From Warburgia ugandensis (lineage: Eukaryota > Streptophyta > Magnoliopsida > Canellales > Canellaceae), in the NCBI GenBank assembly GCA_035236585.1, contig CP141133.1, positions 44,905,729 through 44,969,728 of the forward strand: DNA of 64,000 nt, in the 5' to 3' direction. The notes under the pieces are model-generated. The model was given only the letters and a program-made list of their open reading frames with translations. It was not told the DNA's origin and searched no databases. Position 1 is the first letter of the stretch. Every line of letters starts with the position of its first letter. This document shows, piece by piece, positions 24,241 to 36,000 of this stretch. The position numbers and the translations under genes are program-made.

Positions 24241-26090
24241 TGATGTCATTGTATTACCACCACCTCAAATTTCAAGGAGCGAGATATTTATTAACTACCA
24301 TGAAATTCTAAAAATGGGAGAACCTCAATTTCAAGTGGTCCCACTAAATCTAAAATTATAGTGGTCTATTGTGTCATATTATTACACTACTAAAATTTCA
24401 AGGTGGAGGCAACCCTGGGATTTTAGAGTCTTAAGTGTTCTGCATTACCCATTCATAATATAGGTGTCCTATATTTCAAAACATTGAGGATAATGTTTAG
24501 TTTAGGTAGGGTGTATAGATATGCATGAGATTTCTATGTTTTCTAGTAGGTTTGAAAATAAAAAAATTGACATAAAGATGAGAATTTAGATTTTCTGAAT
24601 ATTTAGATATCTTTTAAATGTTAGCTTATTAATAAAGTTGCATACAATTAGTTCACTATTTTATTCTTTTTCTAAAGTTTTTCATGAAAAATTTAACTCA
24701 AAGCATTAATTGCACAAAATAGTTATATATATAGCTTAAGTTGAAGAGAAAATATAACTTAGAAATATGAAAGAAGATTTGTAGAGACGTATAACCCAAG
24801 TGCGTTTAGAGCCATTCTTCTTTTTATTAGGGTTATACATAAATTCAAAATTTTCTTCAGTAGTCATTAGTTCTTAGTTGGTCTCATTATTATTCACCTA
24901 GATCAACTATTGAGAAATTACAAAATACTATGCCATATGAACCTTAGGAAATGATAGAGGCTATCTTTGTTTAACCCAGAGCCTTTAGCCTTCCCTATGC
25001 TATTTTTCAATAGTTAGACACTTGAGCCTTTAAAATAATCCATATCTTTGTTATCCAAACAACCTTTACCTATATTTAAACCCTATAATATATTCATTAC
25101 CCATTTATTTTGGAAATATGTAGAAAAGATTGAAGAACATCTTGGAAAAAGTATGAACAATATAATTCATGAGATGAACATCAAAAAGATTAAAATCAAT
25201 TTCAAAAAGGCTACACAAAAATCAAGTAAAATAAAAGAAAAGGATAGCCAATGATAAGAAGAATGTTCACTCATTTAAAGAAAATTTGCAAAGTTGTGAA
25301 TACACTAATAGAAGACCTTTAAACTGATAGAAGACCTTTGTGTACCTTTATACCCATTATTTTGTTAATCTTTTCCTAAGCCTATGTTTTGTCCTAATGA
25401 AGTCCTCATGATCTTAGGAGAAGTATAGCTAGGACATGGTTATGAATGAGTAAGGAAATTGGTAGAGTGTAACATTTTTAGTAGTTGGTATCCTTTGATG
25501 AGACCATTATCATTCTTTCTAAGCTATGGTTCTTTTATATGAAATATGTGAGATTTTTGGACTTGATGAACAACATTCTACTCACATATTAATGAGAGAT
25601 TTGTACCCATTTTTGAGTGACTTCTTTCTAAGTAACAAGTATATCTTATGAGAATTGAAGTTAGAGCATACATTTGGATGGTAATTTAGGTTATGTTTGA
25701 CTTGAAAACTACTAATTATATATATTTACTACAACACACAGTCACTTTCTAAAGTTTAATGAAATAATGAGATATCTTTAGTATGAGGGTAAGATTTTGA
25801 ACCTTTTTGTTAATCTTTATTAGTAGGTTAAAGTTAGATACTCAATATAAGCTAAATAGGAGAAAATTTTCTCAAAGGAATAAAGAACTTTTATAAAATT
25901 TTGAAAATTTTATGGGTATATTCATTGTAAATCCTCACAAGTCCTAACTTGTCCATTAGGGGTAACCTAGGAGTTTAAGGGCTTGGTGCATATGCTAAAT
26001 GCAATCGTGAGTACCTACAAAAATGGCAACCATTTGTTTTCATGATTCTTTGCATGTTTTGCTTAGGACTAGCAAAATGCTAGTTGGTGG
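24241..26090 (+). other. Post-coding region and 3' non-coding tract of the nested element
   Basis: No protein is readable. The words CATTACCCATTCATAATATAG, GGATAATGTTTAG and AGATATGCATGAGATTTCTA at 24450-24535 match the region just after integrase in the 44583 element. 25900-26090 matches 56430-56603, up to the purine-rich tract before the 3' LTR (GTTGGTGG at 26083-26090). The frame at 25048-25254 is Lys-rich and has a diverged counterpart at 55690-55860; no family is recognised. Confidence 0.7.
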
Positions 26091-28775
26091 TGTAATAAGT
26101 GTTCAATTTTGTATGAAATGTACCCAATTAGTGGCCGATGTGTTACAAAATATAGTGTTATTTCTATGTTTTTTTGAAAATTTGTAACACAATGCATTTT
26201 TAACCTAATAATTCAAAAGCTTGATATTTTGTAGGTTCAGAGGCTAATCCAAAGTAACTATGTGAATAATCATAATTTTTAGGATTTAATTATAGTTTTT
26301 AACCTTTCATAGGAATCGAGAAGAGGATCCAATGGCTGAGATTTATTGAGATGAGAATTGGAGCCATTCATGAGGTTTCTTAGACTAAGTAGGAAACCTA
26401 AGCAAGTCAAGGCCTAAATCTCAACAATTCAAAGCTTAATCAAGGATCAAGATTATCTTAGAGCAAGCAAAGGATGCAATTATATAAGTTAAAGGTAATT
26501 AAAATGGGTCCATCCAGAAGTGATGCATTTCCATCACCCTTGCATGGGAGCCATTCAAGCTAGCTTAGTCATATAAGCTATGAGAGAGTGAAGAGCTAAG
26601 TCAAATCAAGCCATTGAGGCCAATGGTGTGAGCCATGCAGCTAAGCCAAACGAGACTTCAAGAAGAGCCATTCAAACCACTAAAGCCAATGCTACATGGA
26701 GTAATACTATTGGATAGGCATTTCACTCAATAACACTAAGCTAAAAATGTATTTTTAAGAGGATAAATAGGAGATATTAAGGTGAAAATAAAATTAGGTA
26801 AGCATGCATGTGGACCAATAGGAAGAACCCACCTCTATATTTTTTTCTCCCATTTTTTCCACCTTATGTCTCTCTCTTTCTACCTCATCCACTTGACCCA
26901 AAGCCATCCACCATTTCTACTTAAGGGGAGACGCACCTTCCTAAAGTGCCATGTAGCAGAACCAATTACCCACCTTCTATTTCTCCCCTTTATTCTTATC
27001 TTTTCCTCTCTCTCCCTCCCTATCTACATCTCTTTCTAATCCCCTCTTCATTCTACATGAAACATATTCAAGGAGAGGGACCTCCATGCCTAGATCCTAA
27101 AAATTAGGAGTCTCCCTCCTCTTAGTTGTCTTAGGAGGCCAATCTCTCTATGCCACACCTATATTCACCTTCTAACATCCCCCTTTTCCTCCCTCTATCC
27201 ACTTCCATCTCACCTGCCACATCACCCCCTCCTTATGGTTTGCCACACATAATAGAGAGGTGGAGATGCCACACCCTAAAAAGTAGGCATCTCTCTCCTT
27301 TAAGTTGTCGTAATGCCCCCATTTTGATTGCCTTAGACTTATTACTAGTCTTACCTTTTAATCTCTATATCAACTCCACCCTAGGATCATAAGGTAGAAT
27401 GATTATAAGGCAGCCAAAGATATAAAACTCCTTAGGGTGTTCAATGTGAAAAATAATAATAATAAATAAATAAATTGAGAAAGGGGGGTAGGACTCCCTC
27501 TCCTAAAATGGAGGCGCCTCCACCCTTCTTCTACTTCTTAGGGTCTCAATACAATTCCCCATGGTGGAAGCCATCTTCTAGTCCATCAATGCCTCCTTGC
27601 TTTAGGTTTTATTCACTCTTTGATGTCCTCTAAATTTAGGTTAGTGGTTTCCTTCAATTCCTTGGTTGTTGCTTTTAGTTTCCTACTTTGTTTTGTTCCT
27701 TGACTTCATGCCTTTGTTTCTTTATTTATTACCTAGTGCCCTTTGATTATTTTGGTTTATTTTACACTTTAGATCCTTGAATCTAAGGGCTACAACACTC
27801 TTATAGTGACAGCCGAGAGAATGTAGTTCTTAGATCAAGTTCCTTACTCATCCCTTTTCCTTAAGTTCCTTGCCATCTATTGCTCTCTTTTCCATCTTTT
27901 TCCACTTGCTTTCTATAGGTCTCTTTTGGGAATCCATGATAATTACTCTGATTGGTTATTGGATGATTGAAGAAGTAGTTTGGGCTTGCCTTTGGATTCA
28001 AGAAATGTGTGCTCACCCCTTGGAGTGTGCACACCCCACATGTATGTACTTTGATTCAATCAATGAAATTCTTGTATTTCAATTACAATTGTGCAATGTT
28101 CATGGATGTTTCATTTGTTTTATATTGTGTTTTTCATAACTATTGCAATGTCTTTCCTTGCTTAGTTTCCATGTAACCCATTGTGGATTAAGATTTCATT
28201 TAGTTTCCATGGGAAATACACTAAGGAACCATACTCACCACCCATGGGCCATATGCATGGTTTTGAAGTGCTTCCCCTTAGTTGATTGCTTAATTTAGAT
28301 TAGATTCCTATGCTTTAAGTCTTGTTATATTCATGAATTCCATGTTAGCTTTGGCTGCATCCTAGTTTAGACATAAATTCATCAACTTTAGGTTAGTTTA
28401 TTTCATGATCTTTCTAGATTTAAATCATGCATCATGTTAGGTTTACTTACTTTGATTTTTTTAGATTAGGTCATGTTTAGGTATTTGTTGATAATTTTCT
28501 ATGCTAATTTGCATGTTAGAGTAGCTTTAGTAGGTTTCCATATTTAAGTTTAGAAAGTTCTGCATTTAGATAGTTCCCAATTTCAGGCATTTTAGTTTTC
28601 ATGTTAATTTCCATTCTTAGTTTAGGATAAAACCCAATTCTTTTTGCTGGGATAAATAGTTTAAATGAGATAAATCCAACATACACTCCCATAAGATTCC
28701 TCGTGGGATTGAACTTTCTTGCCTGCAATTACTACTATGATTTGTGTACCTATGAGTTAATTAAAACATACACCA
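26091..28775 (+). repeat. 3' LTR of the nested family-1 element
   Basis: Begins TGTAATAAGTGTTCAATTTTG and ends ACATACACCA at 28775, directly followed by TGAAG. The AAGCCA-rich part is at 26560-26700, the GC-rich boxes are at about 26930, 27075, 27262 and 27480, and the stem-loop is at 27797-27821 (weakened by substitutions). The open frames at 26782-27392 and 27870-28139 are incidental. Confidence 0.92.
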
Positions 28776-28780
28776 TGAAG
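28776..28780. repeat. LTR-element target-site duplication, right copy
   Basis: TGAAG, matching 19641-19645; the LINE sequence resumes immediately after. Confidence 0.8.
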
Positions 28781-29421
28781 TACTATTAAAGATTGATAAC
28801 TAAGAAGTCCCCCTAAAGTACCACTTTTGGTAGATTGAATGACTCATTAGAGTGGAGGGATTGAGAAGGAGGTTATCTAGAGAATCCAAGTAGGTTGGAA
28901 GAAATGGAGATGTATCTTTAGAGTTTTGTGTGATCAACGGGTGCCATTCAAAGTGAAAGAAAAATTCTATAGGATGGCTATAAGGTCGGTCATGCTCTAT
29001 GGATTAAAGTGTTTGGTAGTTAAGGAACATCATGTACATAGTATGAACATAATTGAAATGAGGATGTTGAGATGGATAAGTGGCAAGAAAAGAATCGATA
29101 TAATTAGGAATGAAAACATTAGAGGAAACCTAGGAGTAACACCAAGGTGTAACAAGATGAGGGAGATTAGACTTAGATTGTTTGGACATGTCCATCAAAG
29201 ACCAAACATGGCATTGGTTAGTAGTGAGGCAATGCAAGTTGAAAGCTCTGAAAGGGCATGGGGAAGGCCTAAAAGAATAGGGATAGAAGTAGTGAGAAAA
29301 GATTTAAAAACTTTGGGACTAAATGAAGCTATGATACTTAATAGAGGGGAATCAATGAACAAGATTCATGTGGTTGACCCCTAATTAGGATAAGGTCTTG
29401 ATGATGATGATTATGATGATG
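28781..29421 (+). pseudogene. Degenerate RTE LINE, 3' part
   Basis: Continues the LINE interrupted at 19645. It reads KIDNXE-like sequence at 28795, then EREVxxRIQxGWKKWRC, LCDQRVPFKVKEKFYRMAIRSVMLYG, and the basic C-terminal tail (28926-29384 open), ending VDP like the first copy. It retains the roughly 19 bp (encoding LYGLKCL) that the first copy lost near 2485. It ends with an interrupted TGATGA tail, followed by the 14-bp duplication. Confidence 0.93.
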
Positions 29422-29435
29422 ATAGGAGTCCTACC
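29422..29435. repeat. LINE target-site duplication, right copy
   Basis: ATAGGAGTCCTACC, a perfect match to 17465-17478 although the two are 12 kb apart. Confidence 0.9.
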
Positions 29436-32336
29436 TAAACTATGGCCCTTCCTCATTTTTAGCTATGGACATGGGCTACCTCCCTTGAGCTAAAATTAAG
29501 GGTAAAACAACCTACCCTACCTTGTGGATCTTAGTCCAATTGCACTAGGTAACATGGCTTCTCCCTAACCCAAAACGTCAACTATTCCTTATATAGGCTT
29601 TAAGTCATATGACATGTTATGTGCTTCAATTCCTCCACTTATACTCCTTAGCACGTAGCCATTTGAGCTAAGCTTCCTTCTCACCTTGAAACATCAACAT
29701 TGTTACATCCTTAGGTTAGTATTGGTGTATCCTTTCATCATTTAAGTAATGCAAAGATTACTTTTACTATGCCTTAAACATGAATGACACTTATGAAGAA
29801 AAAATTCTCATTTATTCATGCCTAGAAAAGTATTAAAATTTTAGAGGTATTACTTCTAACCAACTTATAAGATTGAGCTGTAATTCTATAGGTATCTAAT
29901 CAAACACGTGTGGGGTTCAGGATCTACTTCTCTAACATCAACATGTGGAATATATCATGTACCTTGGATAGTTGTGGTAGTAAAGTCAACCAATATGTTA
30001 CCCATTCAATCTTTTCCAAAATCTTAAAATGATGCACAAATTTTAGATTTAGTTTTCTTTTCACACCAAAACTCATAGCACTCTTCATCGGCAAGATCTT
30101 CAAAAAAATTTGATCCCCAACTTCCTACTCTAAGTCCTTACATTGCATCTACTGCACACTAAGATTTTTGTTCTTAATCTGTTGATAGATTAGCATTGTT
30201 CTGTAGTTTCTACCATGGGTATTTTTCACTTCTCACTGCCTCTACCTTTACTATGTCCATTGCAACTCTATCCTTTGAAATAATGTGGTAAAAAAAGTCA
30301 ATGTTATCTATAAAATTTTCTACAATTTCTGTAGTTGTTATACATATTATATTCTAAGTGTATTTGGCACTATATGCATGTGTTCTTGATACTCCTCAGC
30401 ACTCAACATAGATACTAGGATGCCCTCTAGAAATGTGGTAGAAAATTTATTAAGAAATGGTCTAAACATCTTATTCATGACTTCCATTAATGTGACACTA
30501 GCAATAGTCAATGCAAATGACATCACTCAAAATTACAGAGCATTCATATCTAGCTTGAAGTGCCTTCTCTTGGAACATCCTCTTACTTGATCCTCAATTG
30601 ATGATACCAGCACTTCAAATCAATCCATGGCTATTTGAGGTTGATCGAATAGGTCACTAAGTTAGGTTATAGGTTTTTTGTTCACTATTATTCCTTTAAA
30701 CATTCAATAGTCAACGCAATGTTTTATTAACTCATCCTTCTTTTGATAAAGAAGATCAGTGCTATCATAACAAAAAAATATAGTTTGTTAAGTCCTTTAT
30801 TTACTAGTTTCTACAATTGATTTTCTAACTAATTGAACTTTGCTAAGACCATTCTATAAATTACTTTGGAGATAAGAGTTGTTGCATAGTTATTGGTTTG
30901 ATAATGTAGTCCATCTCCATTTTACGTGGTAACCTAGTCACTCTTATGGAAGTGCATATGGAATCCCCTGAATTACCACCATGTCTACTAGTTTAGGCTT
31001 ATTAACCTTATACCTTCAAAATTTTCATATGTGATCTTCACCTCAATCCTTTGGAGATGTCATCCAAAACTTCTTGTGGATATGAAATATTTCTAGCTTA
31101 GAAACAATTTGTACAACATTCTTACCATCAAGTTTCATAGCTAACAATAATAACAACAACTACTAAAATTTGCTTCAAATATTGATCCAAATGTTTATAA
31201 CCCTTATTTCATAAAGAACATTCACTCATTAAGCACATCTTTACTCTTTGGTCATTGAAAAGCCTAATTTATCCGTTAACTTTACTATTCAATATCCTCC
31301 AAGCACACTTATTTTAACCCTATCTTTTCTCTCACAATATAATTTCTACTCTTCATAAATTTCAATCAATTTCTCTAATTACCATCATACTTTCAAAAAT
31401 ATTTCACAGATCATATACTTCCATTTCTGATGTTTACATTTTAAATCAATCAACATATTCACAATTTGTTATTTTTAGCTATAGTTCTCTATCTTTGCAA
31501 ATTATTCACCATCACATTTAAATTCATGATCTAAAATCAAATTAACATCATAGATCAAATACTTCATCTATAGCAGCATTAAAGTCTTTTAATCTTAATT
31601 TTTTGTTGACTTTGCATAATACCACATAATTATTAATAAAAGTATCCACTACATGTTGAAACTAATGATGCAATTCTCTTAATCTCCATGAGACTCCTTT
31701 ACTATAATTATTTTCTAATTCCTTATCAAGTTGTTGTTGTTGTTGTAGAATGGTAGTGTATCTTCTGGAGTTCTATATACTATAACTAAGTTAGAGCTAG
31801 ACTCATGGAAGGATACCATGTCAATAGACCTCTTATCAAGTAGAGATACCATCTGGATGAAAGTAATTGAGCTAAATTCTCCAAAAATTGCCACATTAAT
31901 AGATCTATCCTATGTTAGAGTTATCAACTAGAGACACCATTTGTATAATCTTATACTCTAGTTCTTTATTCTTAGAACCATACTAATCTGAGGAAAGTAC
32001 TCTTTCTCTTACTCATACATGGATCAAAAGTCTCTTTGATTCCTTAACTATTTATGACTTTACACCAAGTCATTAACTGTAAATGATGTGGACCTAATTT
32101 AGACACAATCCTCATTCACTTATGTCCAAGTCTTTATTAAACCCAACTCATTCTCGTGTGAGAGTTGCAATAACATATTCTTTAAATCTGTCAACCTTAC
32201 TAGGCATCATCTGAATTTTTCAATAATGAAAACATCTAATGAGTTTCTCAACTTACATTGTTTAGTGGACCTAGGACTTAGTTTCTTATTGTTGACTCTT
32301 ATGGTTTCCTAGCTACTTGGATATAAATAGTCTAAA
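29436..32336 (-). pseudogene. Minus-strand chromovirus-like Ty3/gypsy internal region
   Basis: Read on the minus strand from right to left: the primer site (32337-32352), a gag/leader remnant (about 31480-32330, matching 12100-12730), RT remnants (about 30370-30770) and the integrase C-terminus (about 29900-29990). In the RT, the region around 30700-30768 fits the KKDGS...VDYR block. The block where FIDDILVYS is expected reads FLEGILVSM (about 30415-30440), so the catalytic Asp pair is lost. At 29905-29990 it reads LPPQLSKVHDIFHMLML, characteristic of the segment just before the chromodomain in Tekay/Del-type integrases. Stops and frameshifts are frequent. Positions 29436-29690 are unassigned and may hold the 3' LTR start. 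Confidence 0.75.
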
Positions 32337-32352
32337 CCATACTCTGATACAA
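32337..32352 (-). promoter_or_regulatory. Primer-binding site, tRNA-iMet type, decayed
   Basis: The minus strand reads TTGTATCAGAGTATGG, against an expected TGGTATCAGAGC. It adjoins the LTR end (CAATGACCTGAG on the plus strand). The arrangement matches 12731-12745. Confidence 0.7.
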
Positions 32353-34500
32353 TGACCTGAGTTTTTAGAAGTATTTTTTCACAAAATTCTTTTAGAAAAT
32401 GTTAAGGATTCTTGGGAAATTTTGTAAAAAAACATTTAGAAAACTATAAGTAATAGATTCCAAAACTATTTTTTCAAGCCTGTTCATTAGTTCAATAACT
32501 TGATACATATACAAGTAAAGTTATTCATAAAATGAAATAAGCATATATCAAGCCAAACAACTGAATAAATCCATAAATCTTGACAAAACTAAACTAAGAC
32601 TACTTCTCATACTCCTTTGCTAACAGAAGCTAATTCTAATCCTTAGAACTTTCACTTGAAATGTTGGTTAGGCTAACTATGAAAACTCAGTATAAATCTC
32701 TAAGCTAGCTTTGAAAACTGCAAAAAATGATATAATGGAATGATGAATGTTATGAACTAAGAGATGCACTATAATAATCTAGAGATGTGTCACACATATG
32801 AAATAATCACATCAAAATTAGATTGTAGTGTCCTAGCATAAGCCTCACTATCAACTGGTCAAAACCCTCGAGGATGGCCTACATGCCTCGTTATGTCCAC
32901 ACAACTAGTTAATCACTTTGCACATAGAGGAATCACCTTCCCACTATGCTTGATTGTGGATACATATGTTATATTTAGAAATATTATATACATACCTCTA
33001 TATTTAGTAGGTCTTAGGCCCTAAACATTCCATAAATAGCATTAATTAAGGTTAATTCTACATTTTGCAGATCTAAGGTACAAATGAAAATATGCATAAA
33101 CTTAATAATTTTACCCTTGAAAGAGCAAGTTTATCTTCCAAGTTACATTGTGAATCCACACATGCCAAACATGAAGTCAAAGTGTTTAGACTAAAAATTG
33201 GGTGTCATTATCAAAGTTAGAGTAGTCAAAAACCCCAAGTAGACATCGAGCCTTATCTATACAAAATAGGGTGTTCCTATCAAAAGTGAGGTGAGTAAAT
33301 TTCCATACATGCAAGCAAGCCACCACCTTAGGAACCTTCTAAAGGAATCCCTATTCACATACATTGGAATCATATACATTGGGAGCTTTCTAAAATAAAA
33401 TAAGTCAAAAGACTAGGGCCTGTATAAGACTTCTTCCTTACACTCTCTCTCCTGCTCAACCAAAGGAGGGGACCACCCAAGGGAGTGGATATACTTTTCC
33501 ATGAAAAAATGGTGAATACCAATTGGTTCCACATGAAATACTTGAAGGAATAAAGGGGATTCGTGCAGAAAAAGGAGGAGAAGATAGAGACAATTTATAG
33601 GAAAATTATGTTTGAAATCCATCTTATTTTTTAAGCACTTAAAAGGCCAAGATCCATCCTAGTAGATGCATATCTAAAACAACCAATGATATTGAATCAA
33701 GAAAGGATAGATCAATGACAAGCTAGACTCTAATGAGGACTAGACTAAGAGCTCAATGGTGGAGATTTTTTTGGTGAGCTGCCCACCTATTTTCAAGGAA
33801 AAAGACATCCAACCTTGGTTGAAGCTCATTGGATGGAGAAAATTATGGTGGGATGGGAGGAAAAAGAAATAAAAAGTTAGAGTGGATAAGGAAATCTCAA
33901 TGGAATCTAGGCCATCCACCTAGGGTAGTCCAATCTAACAATTGAGAGAAAAAGAGCCCTTAAAGAATATCTTTTTGAATAAGAATACTCCAACCCTAAT
34001 CTCACCCACTAAAGCTAGGGTAAAGATGATACAAGGGTCAAGAATGAAGTAAAGAAAAGATGCAAAACCTAGCCACATTGTCCTCTCTAAAAAGTCAAAC
34101 CAAAAACCTAAGGAGGAAATGTCTCCACCACTCATTTCAATCCAATCGACCACAATTATTTCAGAATTTCTGAAACACACACAACCAAGGTGATTCCATG
34201 CCTCCCACCTTCTTTTCATTTCTATTTCCACCTCATCTCCTATATTTTCTCCTCTCACTTTCATCTTATTTCCCACCTTAGACTATCCTCTTTCTTAGTC
34301 TCCCCTCCTGTATCACCTTCTCACATCCATCCCTATCCTTATGGATTCCACACCACCTTCCCCTTCTAGTATCTTTTTCCATGCTTCCATCCTCATCATC
34401 TATCCTTTTTTTCACTAATATGATCTCCACCCTCCATTCCCTAGGGCTTCCACTCCACAAATCTATAGATAGGGGTGAAATACAAAGAGATCTATCTTTT
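32353..34500 (-). mobile_element. 5' LTR remnant of the minus-strand chromovirus
   Basis: Starts TGACCTGAGTTTTTAGAA (reverse complement of the LTR 3' end) and resembles 12745 onward for the first few hundred bases (…AGTATTTTTTCA, AAGGATTCTT). 32840-32960 contains a C-rich block like that at 13440-13520. The left part fits an LTR, but the right boundary is not visible; the opposite terminus (…GTTACA) was not found. Open frames at 33413-33622, 33935-34276 and 34278-34460 show no family. Confidence 0.5.
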
Positions 34501-34725
34501 GACTTTCCCTAAAGTAGATAGCCAAAGCTAGGAGAAACACAGTCTGCAATTTCTAATCCCTGGAGAAAGAGGTAAGGGTTCTCAATAAACCCCCATTTCC
34601 TTCTTTTATTTTCATTCTTCTTCTCATTTCCCTCATCTTTTCATAGCATGCACCAATTTAGCTTTGAACACACCAACTTTCCCTTGCATTCCCTTCTTAC
34701 ATTTTATCCTTGCAAGTGTCTTAAT

Positions 34726-34727
<2 letters not shown>

Positions 34728-34784
<57 letters not shown>
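34728..34784. repeat. (CA)n microsatellite
   Basis: About 28 uninterrupted CA dinucleotides. Confidence 0.97.
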
Positions 34785-34786
<2 letters not shown>

Positions 34787-35239
34787 TAGAGTTGTATGTA
34801 CTTCACTTTCCCCTTTGTTTACACATCCTAAGTGGCACATATCCTCTCTTACATCTTGCATTGCATATATGCTTCTTTAGTTCTTACATGCAACTAAGTT
34901 ACACACATATTGCATGTTCATTTGCACACCCTTTCTTTTATGATTTCCATTTTCTCTAACCTACATACATAGTAGTCTCCATTGTAGGAATTACACACAT
35001 AGATCTTAACTTTCCTCTATTACTAGAATTTTCAGTTTTAGAATCTTAAGATAGCATACACCAATCTTTTCTCTCATGCACGTCTGTATCATGCATACTT
35101 ATCACATGCACGCATAGCCCTCACACAAACACGTCATCCCTCCATTCAATCTTCAAAATCTCATCCTTCACATGGCCCATCCTTCCTCCATTGTCCTTCC
35201 ACCCACACCCTTTTCTTTGACCTGCACTCCACTCATTCA

Positions 35240-35240
<1 letters not shown>

Positions 35241-35273
<33 letters not shown>
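35241..35273. repeat. (CA)n microsatellite
   Basis: About 16 CA dinucleotides, some 450 bp from the previous CA tract. Confidence 0.97.
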
Positions 35274-35276
<3 letters not shown>

Positions 35277-36000
35277 TTCACCCTTTCTATTACATGCACA
35301 CTTTTTCTCCTCCTTCCATTCACTTCAATGGCCCACTTTCTTCCTTCTCTTTTGCACGCATAAGCATTGTTCTCCTCTATTTTCTTTTCTTTTTCCTTTA
35401 GGAATTGTTTATAAAAAGAAAAGAAAAGAAGCCAAAGAGTCTTCCCAATCCTAAAGTAATGGTTGAGAGGAAACGAAAGCCTTCAATAAAGGCATCCAAA
35501 TTCTTAGCTAAAGGCTTCATGTTGAAGACTAGGACTACTTCCAAGGAAAAATTCCTATCTCCTTCATCATCTCCTAAGGATGGAATTTGGTGAGTCCTAA
35601 ACCAAGGACCTCTATTTTCATGTTCTTTTTCTTTTCTTCTAGTTCAATCATAAGGCAGGAGGCCTCCTCTATGGCTAAGCCAAGCTTAAGGATAAATGAC
35701 TCCTAATGCCCTCTATGCCTCTCTCCTAACTAAAGCTACCCTCTTTTGTAAGAGTATATAGCTAAGGAGATGCAAAAATTTCTATCACTTATTCCATTCC
35801 ATCTTTCTATTTTCTTATATTTATGAGTGGTGATCTTTTAGGAAAGGTGTTAGGCACCTCTTTTCTTGGTTGCCCTAGCACCTCATTCCTAAGGATCTTT
35901 TGATAGGGATTTCTGACTTTTGGGTTTTGACATGTTGTGTTAAGGAGATGAGAAAAGATTGGTGGTAAGGTATGTAATATGGGTTTGATTTATTTCAAAA

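Larger units (their letters stand above)
19646..28775 (+). mobile_element. Family-1 LTR retrotransposon without pol, nested in a LINE
   Basis: Complete insertion of about 9.1 kb: 5' LTR (19646-22220), tRNA-Asp-type primer site, internal region of about 3.87 kb, 3' LTR (26091-28775) and TGAAG duplication. The two LTRs are easily matched but clearly diverged, so the insertion is old. The internal region has a gag-like remnant and the post-pol region found in the 44583 element (compare 24440-24545 with 49540-49660), but no protease, RT, RNase H or integrase. It is therefore best called a non-autonomous derivative that relied on a full-length relative such as the 37851-59485 element (inference). 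Confidence 0.9.
34500..36000 (+). repeat. Dispersed repeat R2, copy 2
   Basis: 35400-35960 matches 10720-11280 of copy 1. Examples are TTCTTAGCTAAAGGCTTCAT, GGCCTCCTCTATGGCT, and the block GGTGTTAGGCACCTC...TTGCCCTAGCACC...CATTCCTAAGGAT. A Lys-rich open stretch at 35405-35593 (KRKEKKPKSLPNPK, KRKPSIKASKF) lies here, and copy 1 does not keep it open; it may be a fragment of a basic retroelement protein, but nothing more can be said. Two CA microsatellites sit upstream. Confidence 0.5.

Noticed and set aside
26782..28139. Several open frames in the 3' LTR
   Set aside because: Not conserved in the partner LTR at 19646-22220; incidental.
35405..35593. Lys-rich open frame as a possible small basic protein gene
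   Set aside because: It lies in dispersed repeat R2 and the matching region of the other copy is not open.
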